64,000 nt of DNA from positions 1 to 64,000 of the forward strand of contig NZ_QXCP01000009.1 of the NCBI RefSeq assembly GCF_003711805.1. The letters run 5' to 3'. Both the position numbers and the translations under genes were made by a program. Source of the stretch: Brachybacterium sp. EE-P12. Lineage in GTDB: Bacteria; Actinomycetota; Actinomycetes; Actinomycetales; Dermabacteraceae. Below, in pieces: positions 1 through 14,550 of the stretch (position 1 is the stretch's first letter; the number at the start of each line of letters is the position of its first letter). The notes beneath the pieces are model-generated. The model was not told the DNA's origin and did not search any database. It worked only from the letters and a program-made list of their open reading frames with translations.

Positions 1-389
1 GATTTGCCATTCAAAATAATGGCATCGATAAACAGACACGCTATTGAGATATCAAGCAACACGCGCACATCGTCATCATCCCCGCTCTGCGGGGAAGACT
101 CTGAGGCTCGCTACCGGCGGGAGTCCCGACCGACGACTGACTTCATGCTTCGTCGTCCCGGCGCGGATCACTACTCTAGCAGTTCCTCGCGGCCCGGTCC
201 AACTCCGCTCCGTGTGCCTCCCGCCACTGCCGGCTCGCGCTGCGAGCCGTCCGCGTCGGTGCCACGGCCGCTGTCCCGGTCTCCCGTTCCAGCGGGTCCT
301 CGGCGAGAGGCAGCCGCTCCGTGCCGCCCGCTCCCCGGGGGGAGGCTCTCGGCCCTTCGCGTCTGCGTCCTCGCTGCTGACAAGAGAAG
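1..389 (-). other. rRNA operon 5' leader (16S gene lies off the left edge)
   Basis: Read on the minus strand, positions 60-37 contain a CTTGATATCTCAATAGCGTG-type element. It closely resembles the antitermination (boxA-like) leader sequence found just upstream of 16S rRNA in many Micrococcales. It is followed by an AT-rich stretch with a 7-bp stem (TGCCATT at 5-11 pairing with AATGGCA at 18-24). This AT-rich composition is unlike the rest of the window. No reading frame has coding character. A strong promoter sits just upstream (390-418). The identification rests on recalled leader sequences, and the 16S gene itself is not visible. Confidence 0.75.
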
Positions 390-418
390 ACATTACGGGG
401 CCGGGAGGGGGTCGTCAA
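390..418 (-). promoter_or_regulatory. Strong sigma70-type promoter of the rRNA operon
   Basis: On the minus strand there is a -35 TTGACG (418-413), a 17-bp spacer, and a -10 TAATGT (395-390). This is the best consensus promoter in the window and it fires toward the rRNA leader. Initiation is expected near 383, giving a leader of more than 380 nt. The 295 bases upstream (421-715) hold the tyrS terminator and no gene; further rRNA promoters could lie there, but none is as clear. Confidence 0.75.
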
Positions 419-615
419 GCCGCGCAATTCATCGTCTGTTCACCTCGATTGGGGTGCATCACTGCAGGTCAGTACGGGTTTACGGTGCGACGGAAAGCGC
501 TCGTCGAGTCGGATGTGACCCACGCTTGAGAGAGGGGTCACCGGCCCTTATCGTCAGATTGACAAGCGCCGTAGTCCGCAGCTAGGCGGACGGGCCGTGT
601 TCCGCCGGGGACGAC

Positions 616-656
616 GAGAGCCCCGTCGCCGACCGTGGGTCGGGAGCGGGGCTCTC
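616..656 (-). terminator. Terminator hairpin after tyrS
   Basis: GAGAGCCCCG (616-625) pairs perfectly with CGGGGCTCTC (647-656). An inner stem CCGACC/GGTCGG (629-634 with 638-643) extends the structure. It lies about 60 bp past the tyrS stop and upstream of the rRNA promoter, so it would insulate the rRNA operon from arg/tyrS read-through. There is no T-tract, as is usual in high-GC actinobacteria. Confidence 0.7.
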
Positions 657-717
657 ATGGCGAGGGGCCGGTATCGGCCGCTCGATGGGGTGGGGCGTGC
701 GCGCGACGCCGTGCGGG

Positions 718-1986
718 TCAGTCCTGGCGCCGCACCATGGCGGCGTTCTTGCGTCCGCGACGCAGCAGCAGATGCCCCCCGGGCAGCAGATCGAGCTCCC
801 CGACCTCCCGAGCGAGGTCGTCGGCGGAGATCTTCTCCCCGTTCACCGACAGCCCTCCCCCGTCGGCGTCCCGTCGGGCCGCGCCCTTGGACTGCGCGAT
901 GCCGGCCTCGACGAAGGCGTCCACCAGCGGGGTGGTCGAGGAGGCCTCCGCGCCCGGGAGCTCCCGGGCGACCGTCCGCAGCGTCTGCTCGTCCAGCGTC
1001 CGCACGTCACCGCGTCCGAACAGGACCGCTGCGGCGGCCTTCGCCTGCTCTGTCGCCCGGGTGCCGTGGACCATCGACGTGATCTCGTCGGCCAGCGCCT
1101 TCTGCGCCGCCCGCTCATGGGAGGCCGTCTCGGTGGCGTGCTCGAGCTCGGCGATCTCCTCCTGGGTGCGGAAGGTGAAGAAGCGCAGGTAGTTCATGAC
1201 GTCCGCGTCCGCGGCGTTCAGCCAGAACTGGTGGAAGGCGTAGGGGCTGGTCAGCTCCGCGTCCAGCCACACCGCGCCGCCCTCGCTCTTGCCGAACTTC
1301 GTGCCGTCGGCCTTGGTGACCAGCGGTGTGGTCAGGGCGTGGACCTCATGCCCCTCGACCTTGTGGACCAGGTCCACGCCGGAGAGCAGGTTGCCCCACT
1401 GGTCGTTCCCGCCGTACTGCAGGCTGACCCCGTGCCGGCGGTGCAGCTCGAGGTAGTCGATCCCCTGGAGCACCTGGTAGCTGAACTCCGTGTAGCTGAT
1501 GCCCTCGTCGCTCTGGAGGCGACGGGCGACGGTGTCCTTGGCGAGCATCGTGCCCAGGCGGTAGTGCTTGCCCATGTCGCGCAGGAAGTCCAGTGCGCTC
1601 ATCTGCCCGATCCAGTCGAGGTTGTTCACCATGGTCACGGCGAACTCGCCCTCGAGGTCGAGGAAACGGGAGATCTGGCCGCGCAGGCTCTCGACCCAGG
1701 TCGAGACGATCTCCGCGTCGTTGAGCACTCGCTCGCCGGACATGCGCGGGTCGCCGATCAGGCCCGTCGCCCCGCCCACGAGGGCGTAGGGGTGGTGGCC
1801 CGCCAGCTGGAGGCGCCGCATGGTGAGCACCTGGGTGAGGTGGCCGACGTGCAGGGAGGCCGCGGTCGGGTCGAATCCGCAATAGAGGCTGATCGGTCCG
1901 TCCGCCAGAGCGCTGCCGAGCGCCTCGCGCCCGGTGGTCTGCACGACGAGTCCTCGCCAGGCGAGTTCGTCCAGGACGGAATGCAT
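718..1986 (-). CDS. tyrS: Tyrosyl-tRNA synthetase
   Basis: Cytoplasmic class I aminoacyl-tRNA synthetase that charges tRNA-Tyr (422 residues, normal bacterial length). The HIGH-type signature reads HVGH at residues 46-49 and the KMSKS-type loop reads KFGKS at 230-234, the typical TyrRS form. The C-terminus (after about residue 350) is an S4-like RNA-binding domain ending in an Arg/Lys-rich strand. The start at 1986 is preceded by GAGAGGAAACG. The longer in-frame extension is Pro/Arg-rich and not TyrRS-like. It is the last gene before the rRNA operon, 167 bp downstream of argH and separated from it by a hairpin, so it probably has its own promoter; a GACAAT box near 2050 is a weak candidate. 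Confidence 0.97.
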   Translation of the reverse strand: MHSVLDELAWRGLVVQTTGREALGSALADGPISLYCGFDPTAASLHVGHLTQVLTMRRLQLAGHHPYALVGGATGLIGDPRMSGERVLNDAEIVSTWVESLRGQISRFLDLEGEFAVTMVNNLDWIGQMSALDFLRDMGKHYRLGTMLAKDTVARRLQSDEGISYTEFSYQVLQGIDYLELHRRHGVSLQYGGNDQWGNLLSGVDLVHKVEGHEVHALTTPLVTKADGTKFGKSEGGAVWLDAELTSPYAFHQFWLNAADADVMNYLRFFTFRTQEEIAELEHATETASHERAAQKALADEITSMVHGTRATEQAKAAAAVLFGRGDVRTLDEQTLRTVARELPGAEASSTTPLVDAFVEAGIAQSKGAARRDADGGGLSVNGEKISADDLAREVGELDLLPGGHLLLRRGRKNAAMVRRQD

Positions 1987-2108
1987 CGATCGTTTCCTCT
2001 CGGTGGTGCGGTGCGGCGCCCTCCGGGCGCCGGGCTGTGGGGGCCGGGGCCATTGTCCCCCACGCGCGGCCGGGGCCGCCACGCGATATCGGCGGGCCGA
2101 CGGCCGAA

Positions 2109-2140
2109 CGGGCCGACGGGAGCAGCGCCCCGTCGGCCCG
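2109..2140 (-). terminator. Terminator of the arginine operon (after argH)
   Basis: CGGGCCGACGGG (2109-2120) and CCCGTCGGCCCG (2129-2140) form a perfect 12-bp GC-rich stem with an 8-nt loop. It lies 13 bp beyond the argH stop, before the tyrS start. Confidence 0.7.
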
Positions 2141-2153
2141 AGCCGCCCGGGGC

Positions 2154-4882
<2,729 letters not shown>

Positions 4883-5023
4883 GAGTGTGCTCCTGTGTCG
4901 TGGGGTGGTGGTCCGGTCGGACCGTGCATGGAGGGCGGGCGCGGGGCCCGGCCCCGGGTTCAGGGGGTCAGGGGCGCGGCGTCGGGCGGGAGGCCGCAGG
5001 GAGGGCGTGCTGCGGGGCCGGGC

Positions 5024-7856
<2,833 letters not shown>

Positions 7857-7864
<8 letters not shown>

Positions 7865-8813
7865 AGTCGTCCCTCCTGACCATCGTTCCCACGCCCTTGT
7901 CGGTGAAGACCTCCAGCAGCACGGCGTGCTCGATCCTGCCGTCGGTCATCGCGGCGGTGCGCACCCCGGAGTCCACCGCGTCCAGCAGCGACTCGGCCTT
8001 CGGGATCATGCCCGCGGTGAGCGTGGGCAGCATCGCGCGCAGCTCGCTCGCGGGGATCTCGGGGATCAGCGAGTCTCGGTCCGGCCAGTCGCGGTACAGG
8101 CCCTCGACGTCGGTGAGCACCACGAGCTTCTCCGCGTCCAGGCCCGCGGCGAGCGCGGCCGCGGCGAGGTCGGCGTTGATGTTCAGGACGGCGCCGGTGG
8201 GCCGGCCGTCCTCGTCGATCTCGGGCGCGATCGAGGAGACCACCGGGATCCGGCCGGCGTCCAGGAGGTCCTGGATCGACTCGGGCCGCACCCGGGTCAC
8301 CGCGCCGACGTTGCCGAGGTCGACCTCCTCGCCGTCGACGACGGTGCCGCGGCGGCGCGCGGCGAACAGGCGCGCGTCCTCGCCGGACATGCCGATCGCG
8401 TAGGGGCCGTGGCTGTTGATGAGGCCGACGAGCTCGCGGCCCACCTGACCCACCAGCACCATCCGCACCACGTCCATCGTGTCCTCGTCGGTCACGCGCA
8501 GCCCGCCGCGGAACTCGGACACGATGCCGACCCGGTCGAGCATCGTGTTGATCTGGGGGCCGCCGCCGTGGACGACGACGACGTGGATGCCGGCGTGGCG
8601 CATGAACACCATGTCGGCCGCGAAGGCGCGCCGCAGGTCGTCATCGATCATGGCGTTCCCGCCGTACTTGACCACGACGATCTTGCCGCGGAAGCGCTGC
8701 ATCCAGGGCAGCGCCTCGATGAGGATCTCGGACTTCGCGCGGGCGTCGGCCTGGGCCGGGGTGAGGTCCGCGAGGGGGTTCTTGGACGGCGAGGTGCCGG
8801 AGGGCGAGGTCAT
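7857..8813 (-). CDS. argB: Acetylglutamate kinase
   Basis: Phosphorylates N-acetylglutamate, usually the arginine-inhibited step in organisms that recycle acetyl groups with ArgJ (318 residues, amino-acid kinase fold). Visible motifs are VVKYGGNAM near the N-terminus, HGGGPQIN, and the C-terminal KAESLLDAV segment. The about 20-residue N-terminal extension is typical of arginine-sensitive enzymes. The ATG overlaps the argJ stop (ATGA). Confidence 0.97.
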
Positions 8814-9979
8814 GAGGAGTAGGCGCTGTTCTCTTCGACGTAGTCGTGGGTGAGGTCGTTGGTCCAGATGTCCGCGCTCGCGTCGCCCGCCCCGAGGTCC
8901 ACCTCGATGAGGATCTCGCGGGGCGTCATGTCGACCTCGGAGCGGTCGCGATGGGCGCCGCCGGCGCGGCACACCTCGACGCCGTTGACGGTGACGGAGA
9001 GGTCCGCGACGTCGAAGGGCGCGACGGCCTCGGGCACGCAGCCGGCCGCGGCCACGATCCGGCCCCAGTTGGGGTCGTTGCCGAAGATCGCGGCCTTGAC
9101 GAGGTTGGAGCGAGCGATCTCCCGGGCCACGGCCTCGGCGGCGTCCTCGGTGCTCGCCGAGCGGACCACGACGTGCACGTCGTGGCTCGCGCCCTCGGCG
9201 TCGGCGACGAGCTGCCGGGCGAGATCGGCGCTGACGGCGCGCACCGCCTCGGTCAGCTCCGCGAGCGGGACGGTGACGCCGCTCGCGCCGGAGGCCAGCA
9301 GGATGACGGTGTCGTTGGTGGACATGCAGGCGTCGGAGTCGACCCGGTCGAAGGTGGTGCGGGTCGCGTCGCGCAGCGCGCGCTGCGCGGTCTCGGCGTC
9401 GACGTCCGCGTCGGTGGTGAGCACCACGAGCATCGTCGCGAGCTGCGGGGCGAGCATCCCGGCACCCTTCGCCATCCCGCCGACGACGACGCCCGAGGCG
9501 GTCGTGGCCTCGGCGGTCTTGGGGACGGTGTCGGTGGTCATGATGGCGCGGGACGCGGAGGCGTCGGCCTCGGGGCCGGCGGCCAGACGGCCGGTCGCCT
9601 CGCTCGCCCCCGCCAGCAGCGGCTCCATCGGCAGCCGCTCGCCGATCAGGCCGGTCGAGCACACCAGCACGTCCTGCGCGGCGATGTCGAGCAGGTCCGC
9701 GAGGTGCTCGGCGGTGCGGTGCGTGTCGGCGAAGCCCTCCGGGCCGGTGCAGGCGTTCGCGCCGCCGGAGTTCAGGACCACGGCACGGGCGCGGCCGTCC
9801 GCGACGGCGCGGCGGGACCAGAGCACGGGCGCGGCCTGGACCCGGTTGGCGGTGAACACGGCGGCGGCGACATCGCGCGGGCCGTCGTTGACGACGAGGG
9901 CGAGGTCCTCCGTGCCGGAGGACTTGATGCCGGCGGCGAGGCCGACGGCGCGGAAGCCGCGGGGGCGGGTGATCGTCAC
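8810..9979 (-). CDS. argJ: Bifunctional ornithine acetyltransferase / N-acetylglutamate synthase
   Basis: Transfers acetyl from N-acetylornithine to glutamate, recycling the acetyl group. The precursor self-cleaves before the Thr of the ATML motif, here about T182 ([11 protein letters not shown]), giving alpha and beta chains. I start it at GTG 9979 because AGGAGT lies 4 bases upstream and the protein then begins [13 protein letters not shown], the usual family N-terminus (389 residues). A longer in-frame GTG at 10090 overlaps the argC stop (GTGA) but adds 37 Pro/Ala-rich residues; it cannot be excluded. Confidence 0.95.
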   Translation of the reverse strand: MTITRPRGFRAVGLAAGIKSSGTEDLALVVNDGPRDVAAAVFTANRVQAAPVLWSRRAVADGRARAVVLNSGGANACTGPEGFADTHRTAEHLADLLDIAAQDVLVCSTGLIGERLPMEPLLAGASEATGRLAAGPEADASASRAIMTTDTVPKTAEATTASGVVVGGMAKGAGMLAPQLATMLVVLTTDADVDAETAQRALRDATRTTFDRVDSDACMSTNDTVILLASGASGVTVPLAELTEAVRAVSADLARQLVADAEGASHDVHVVVRSASTEDAAEAVAREIARSNLVKAAIFGNDPNWGRIVAAAGCVPEAVAPFDVADLSVTVNGVEVCRAGGAHRDRSEVDMTPREILIEVDLGAGDASADIWTNDLTHDYVEENSAYSS

Positions 9980-10086
9980 GGGGACTCCTGGGAGTGGGTG
10001 CGGGGCCGACGGACCGGCGGGCCCGGGGGCGAGAGGGGTGGAGACATCTGTCGGCGCGGGCACCGGTCGGAGCGCCGCACGGACGG

Positions 10087-11199
10087 TCACGGGGCGAGCG
10101 CGGTGCGGGTGAGGCCCGTGGTCTCCGGCAGGCCGAGGGCCAGGTTCAGCGACTGGACCGCGGCCCCGGCCGTGCCCTTGACGAGGTTGTCGATCGCGGA
10201 GATCACGGTGGCCTGTCCGCTGCGGGCATCGACCGCCGCCCCGATGCGGATCGTGTTCGCGCCGACCACCTCGCCCGTGGCGGGGAAGACCCCCTCGGGC
10301 AGGACCGAGACGAAGTGCTCGTCCGCGTAGTCGGCGGAGAGTGCCGCGAGGAGATCCGCCGTGGTGGTCCCCTCGGGCACGGGCGCGGTGCACACGGCGA
10401 GGATGCCGCGGCTCATCGGGACGAGGACCGGGGTGAAGCCGAGCCGGGCGTCGTCGCGCCCCGTGGACCGGCGGAAGTTCTGCAGCACCTCCGGGACATG
10501 GCGATGCGTGCCGCCCACGGCGTAGGGCGCGGCGGTGCCGGAGGCCTCGGAGAACAGCAGGTGCTGCTTCGCGGCGCGGCCGGCGCCGGAGTATCCGACG
10601 GGCAGCACCGCGGCGAGGCGCGCGGGATCCACGAGCTCGGCGCGCAGGAGCGGCGCGAGGGCGAGGGTGACCGCGGTCGCGTTGCAGCCGGGCACCGCGA
10701 TCTCGCGGGCGCCGACCAGCAGCTCGCGCTGGCGGTTACCGTCCGCGAGGGGCAGCTCGGGCATGCCGTAGGTCCAGGTTCCGGAGTGCTCGCTGCGGTA
10801 GTAGGCCTCCCACTCCTCGGCGCTCTCGAGGCGGTGGTCCGCGCCGAGGTCGAGCACGAGGACGTCCGGGTCCTCGGCGCGCAGCGCGGCCGCGATCCGG
10901 CCGGACTGGCCGTGCGGGAGGGCGAGGACGACCACGTCGTGGCCGTGGAGCGTGTCCACGCTCGTCTCCGCCAGGACCGGATCATGACCGAGGTCGATGT
11001 GCGGGGCGACCTCGGAGAGGTGCTTCCCCGCGCTCGAGTGCGCGGTCACGGTCGCGACCTCGACCTCGGGATGCGCGGAGAGCAGTCGCAGGGTCTCCCC
11101 GCCGGCGTACCCGGAGGCGCCGACGACGGCGACGCGCGGGCGGGCTGCACCCGGGGTCGACGACGTGGCAGGGGCGGGGCTGGAGATCGCGGACGACAT
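10087..11199 (-). CDS. argC: N-acetyl-gamma-glutamyl-phosphate reductase
   Basis: NADPH-dependent reduction of N-acetylglutamyl-phosphate (370 residues with the ATG at 11199). The Rossmann motif is [13 protein letters not shown] and the catalytic cysteine is about C172 in VPGCNATAV. About 20 low-complexity residues precede the Rossmann fold, so a later start is conceivable. A TATACT box lies exactly six bases before this ATG, which argues that the transcript begins at the start codon. Two further in-frame ATGs upstream (to 11256) lie in the promoter and are disfavoured. It is the first gene of the arg operon. Confidence 0.94.
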   Translation of the reverse strand: MSSAISSPAPATSSTPGAARPRVAVVGASGYAGGETLRLLSAHPEVEVATVTAHSSAGKHLSEVAPHIDLGHDPVLAETSVDTLHGHDVVVLALPHGQSGRIAAALRAEDPDVLVLDLGADHRLESAEEWEAYYRSEHSGTWTYGMPELPLADGNRQRELLVGAREIAVPGCNATAVTLALAPLLRAELVDPARLAAVLPVGYSGAGRAAKQHLLFSEASGTAAPYAVGGTHRHVPEVLQNFRRSTGRDDARLGFTPVLVPMSRGILAVCTAPVPEGTTTADLLAALSADYADEHFVSVLPEGVFPATGEVVGANTIRIGAAVDARSGQATVISAIDNLVKGTAGAAVQSLNLALGLPETTGLTRTALAP

Positions 11200-11240
11200 G
11201 CCGGAAGTATATACAGCGCTCTGCATGATCAGCCAGTGCG
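11197..11240 (-). promoter_or_regulatory. Promoter of the arg operon, apparently leaderless
   Basis: On the minus strand TATACT (11211-11206) is followed by six bases and then the argC ATG (11199), so the +1 base would coincide with the A of ATG. A weak -35 (TGGCTG, 18-bp spacing) can be drawn. Just upstream lies TGCATGATCA-like sequence (11223-11232), which could be an ArgR half-site, but I cannot match a full ARG box with confidence. Confidence 0.55.
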
Positions 11241-11308
11241 GGTGGGGCGTGTTCACGTGGTGGACGCGGTGCGCCTCCAGCGAGGACGGAGCCCGAGGAG
11301 GCCCCGCC

Positions 11309-11830
11309 TCACCCCTGCGGCGCCCGGAGGAACGGGATCACGGGCAGGCGCACCCCGCACCCCTTCGACGCCTGCACTGTGCCGACGATCGCGTAGACCA
11401 GCTGCATCAGGCCGAGCAGGAGGTACAGCCCCAGCATCGTGAACACGATCGCTTCCATGACCGGCGTGAATCGCATGCCGTCGCCCGTCGGCGAGGGCTC
11501 GCCGGTGAGGGCGGCGAGCGTGAGGGAGAGCGCCATCAGCACGGGCCAGCACAGCTGCATCAGGCCCCAGTTCGCGGCGCGCACGCCGTTCGCGGCGGCG
11601 AGTCCGCCGTGGCGGCGCTGACGGAGACCGACGACGAGCTGCGTGATCCCCGCGACGAGCACGTTCACGAAGGGGATCGGGACGTAGGCGAGGAAGCCGA
11701 GCGCCCAGGCGATCGTGCCGTGGCGCGGGACCGGCTGCGGGAACTGCCCCGGCGCCGGCCCGGACCGGGGTCCGAGGGGCGAGGCGTCGGCGGGCGCTGA
11801 CGGGTCGGGAAGTCCGTTCGTCGAGTTCAC
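11309..11830 (-). CDS. DUF4870-type small membrane protein
   Basis: 173 residues. A Pro/Ser-rich cytoplasmic N-tail (about 1-37) is followed by about four hydrophobic segments (near 40-66, 87-108, 120-150 and the C-terminal region) in the DUF4870 arrangement, with the characteristic AANW segment at about residues 85-88. Function is unknown; family members are Tic20-like integral membrane proteins. It starts at GTG 11830, six bases after a TAGGGT box (11842-11837), so it is probably leaderless and monocistronic. It lies between argC and pheT with no obvious functional link. Confidence 0.75.
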   Translation of the reverse strand: MNSTNGLPDPSAPADASPLGPRSGPAPGQFPQPVPRHGTIAWALGFLAYVPIPFVNVLVAGITQLVVGLRQRRHGGLAAANGVRAANWGLMQLCWPVLMALSLTLAALTGEPSPTGDGMRFTPVMEAIVFTMLGLYLLLGLMQLVYAIVGTVQASKGCGVRLPVIPFLRAPQG

Positions 11831-11898
11831 GCACGCACCCTATCCAGCGCCCGGGCTGCGCGTGGGGATCTCGGGGCCGCGCCGTCGCCTCCATGCAC

Positions 11899-11930
11899 GA
11901 CGGGCCCCGCTCCGAGGAGCGGGACCCGTC
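11899..11930 (-). terminator. Terminator after pheT
   Basis: A 15-bp stem with one mismatch (11899-11913 with 11916-11930; the apex is very tight, so the top pairs probably open). It lies 16 bp beyond the pheT stop. It is near-palindromic and could also block transcription from the other side. Confidence 0.75.
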
Positions 11931-11945
11931 CGGACACGGAGGTGC

Positions 11946-14549
11946 TCAGGCCCGCAGCTCGCCGCCGACCGCAGACTCCACCGCGGCGATGATCCGCTGC
12001 CGGGTCTCGCCGATCTGCTCGGCTGTCAACGTGCCCTCGGTGGAGCGCAGCCGGATCGCGAAGGCGAGGGACTTCTTCCCCTCCCCGATCTGCTCGCCGG
12101 TGAAGACGTCGAACAGATGCACCCGCTCGGCGAGGTCCCCGGCGCCGACCACGATCGCGGCCTCGACCGCGCTCGCGGGCACGGACTGCTCGACCACGAA
12201 GGCGAAGTCCTCCTTCGCCGGCGGGTAGGTGGGCACGGGCTCGGCCCGCACCACGGCGGGGGCGGCGGCGATCACGGCCTCGAGGTCGAGCTCGAAGGCG
12301 GCCGTGCGGGCCGGCAGCCCGAACTCCTTGATCACGGCGGGGTGGAGCTCGCCCGCGGCGCCGACCGCGAGGCCGTCCCCGCTGTCCGTGCGGACGCGCA
12401 GCTCCGCGGCGCGGCCGGGGTGGAAGGGTGCGTGCTCGGTCTGGCGCACCTCGAGCTCGGCGCCGACGGCGGCAGCCGCGCGGCGGGCGAGGTCGAGCGC
12501 GTCGGCCCAGCCCCACGGCGCGGGCTCGCCCTGCCAGGAGTCGGGGCCGGAGGCGCCGCCGATCACCGAGGCGAGCGCCGAGGTCTGCGCGGGCAGGGCG
12601 GCGAGGATCTGCTCGAGCTCCTGCTCGCTCGGGCGCTGCGCGGCGGCGGGCACCGGGGCGGAGCCCTGCCCGGAGCGGGCGCGGAACACGGAGCCGCGCT
12701 GGAAGATCGCGATCTGCTCCTCACCGCGGCCGAGGTTGCGACGTGCGACGGGCAGGAGGGTCTGCAGCAGCTCGGTGCGCAGCAGCGGCTCGTCCTCGGA
12801 GAGGGGGTTGAGGATCCGCACTGCCTCGCGGCGTGCGTCAGCCTCCGCGTAGCGCAGCCGGTCGTGGATCGCCGGGGCGACGAACGGGGCGGAGTTCACC
12901 TCGATGAGACCGACCTCGGCGAGCGCGCGACGGGCGGCGCGGCGGGCGCGCTGGGCGACGGTGAGGCCGCGGCCGCCCGGCGCCGTCGGCAGCTCGGAGG
13001 GGATCTGCGCGTAGCCGACCAGGCGTGCGATCTCCTCGACGAGGTCCTCACGGATCTCGAGATCGGGGCGCCAGGACGGCGGGGTCACGGTCAGCTCGCC
13101 CTCGGCGCCGTGCGCGAGGGTGCAGCCGATCGCCTCGAGGCTGCCCGTGACCTGTGCGTCGGTGTAGGGGATGCCGACGATCCGCTCCGCATCGCGCAGG
13201 CCCGCGGTGATCGGTGCGGGCGCGGTCGCCGAGCCCTCGTCGGTGACCTGAGCGGCGATCGTGCCGCCGCCGTGCTCGACGATCAGCTGCGCGGCGCGGT
13301 GCGCGGCGATCAGCGGCAGCTGCGGGTCCACGCCCCGCTCGAAGCGCTTGGACGCCTCGGAGGGCAGGCGGTGGCGGCGCGCGGTGCGGGCCACGGTGAC
13401 GGGGTCGAAGGTCGCGGCCTCGAGTACGATGTCGGTGGTCGTCGCGGATACCTCGGTGTCCTCGCCGCCCATCACGCCGGCGAGGCCGAGCACGCGGTCG
13501 CCGTCGCCGCCGGCGTCGGTGATCAGCAGGTCCTCGGGGTCGAGGGTGCGCGTGACGTCGTCGAGGGTCGTGAGCTGCTCGCCCCGGCGGGCGCGGCGCA
13601 CGGTGATGGGGCCGACGAGCTTCGCGGCGTCGTAGGCGTGCAGCGGCTGACCGAGGTCGAGCATCACGTAGTTGGTGACGTCGACGATCAGGGAGATCGG
13701 GCGCATCCCGGCGAGCGTGAGCCTACGTGCCATCCAGCGCGGGGTCTGTGCGGAGGGGTCCACGCCCTGCACGCCGAGGGCGACGAAGCGGGTGCAGCCG
13801 TCGGCGCCCTCGAGCGGGGCATCGTCGGCGAGACGAACACCCACGCCCGCGTCCTCGCCCGGGGTCGCGGTGGTCTCCACCGTCGTCGCCGGATCGGTGT
13901 ACGCGGCGTCGGTGGCGTGCGAGTACTCCCGTGCCACGCCCCGCATCGAGAAGCAGTAGCCGCGGTCCGGGGTCACGTTGATCTCGACGACCTCGTCGGC
14001 CAGGCCCAGCAGCGCGATCGCGTCGTCGCCGGGCTCGCCGGTCAGGCCCGCGGCGTGGCCGCGGCCCAGCACGATGATGCCGTCCTCGCCCGCGGGGTCG
14101 GGCCCCAGCCCCAGCTCCTCGCCGGAACAGATCATGCCGTCGGAGGTGTGGCCGTAGGTCTTCCGCGCCGCGATCGCGAAGTCGCCGGGCAGCACGGTGC
14201 CGGGCAGGGAGACGACCACGAGGTCGCCGCCTTCGAAGTTGTGCGCGCCGCAGACGATGCCGCGGCTCGGACGCTCCCGCCCGGGCTGGGGATCCTTGGG
14301 ATCGTCGGCGTCCTCGTTGTGCTCGGGGCCGACGTCCACGCGCACCCAGTTGATGGTCTTGCCGTTCTTCTGCGGCTCCTTCACGAGCTCGAGCACGCGG
14401 CCGACGACCAGCGGGCCGGTCACCTGCGCGCCGAACAGTGCCTCCTCCTCGAGCCCGAGGCGGGAGAGGTCGGTGGCGACCTCGAGCGCGGACGCGGTCG
14501 CGGGGAGCTCGACGTGCTCGCCGAGCCAGGTCAGGGGGATGCGCGGCAT
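11946..14549 (-). CDS. pheT: Phenylalanyl-tRNA synthetase beta subunit
   Basis: Large subunit of the (alpha-beta)2 PheRS (867 residues). Domains in order: N-terminal B1 and an OB-type tRNA-binding EMAP-like domain (about 40-165), B3/B4 editing region, B5 domain, a catalytic-like core, and a C-terminal FDX-ACB anticodon-binding domain from about 770 (YPPAKEDFAFVV). It begins one base after pheS stops, so the two are translated together in the stoichiometry the heterotetramer needs. Confidence 0.97.
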   Translation of the reverse strand: MPRIPLTWLGEHVELPATASALEVATDLSRLGLEEEALFGAQVTGPLVVGRVLELVKEPQKNGKTINWVRVDVGPEHNEDADDPKDPQPGRERPSRGIVCGAHNFEGGDLVVVSLPGTVLPGDFAIAARKTYGHTSDGMICSGEELGLGPDPAGEDGIIVLGRGHAAGLTGEPGDDAIALLGLADEVVEINVTPDRGYCFSMRGVAREYSHATDAAYTDPATTVETTATPGEDAGVGVRLADDAPLEGADGCTRFVALGVQGVDPSAQTPRWMARRLTLAGMRPISLIVDVTNYVMLDLGQPLHAYDAAKLVGPITVRRARRGEQLTTLDDVTRTLDPEDLLITDAGGDGDRVLGLAGVMGGEDTEVSATTTDIVLEAATFDPVTVARTARRHRLPSEASKRFERGVDPQLPLIAAHRAAQLIVEHGGGTIAAQVTDEGSATAPAPITAGLRDAERIVGIPYTDAQVTGSLEAIGCTLAHGAEGELTVTPPSWRPDLEIREDLVEEIARLVGYAQIPSELPTAPGGRGLTVAQRARRAARRALAEVGLIEVNSAPFVAPAIHDRLRYAEADARREAVRILNPLSEDEPLLRTELLQTLLPVARRNLGRGEEQIAIFQRGSVFRARSGQGSAPVPAAAQRPSEQELEQILAALPAQTSALASVIGGASGPDSWQGEPAPWGWADALDLARRAAAAVGAELEVRQTEHAPFHPGRAAELRVRTDSGDGLAVGAAGELHPAVIKEFGLPARTAAFELDLEAVIAAAPAVVRAEPVPTYPPAKEDFAFVVEQSVPASAVEAAIVVGAGDLAERVHLFDVFTGEQIGEGKKSLAFAIRLRSTEGTLTAEQIGETRQRIIAAVESAVGGELRA

Positions 14550-14550
14550 C

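Noticed and set aside
11223-11240. A definite ArgR operator at argC
   Set aside because: Only a partial, loosely palindromic TGCATGATCA sequence is present; I could not fit a complete ARG box.
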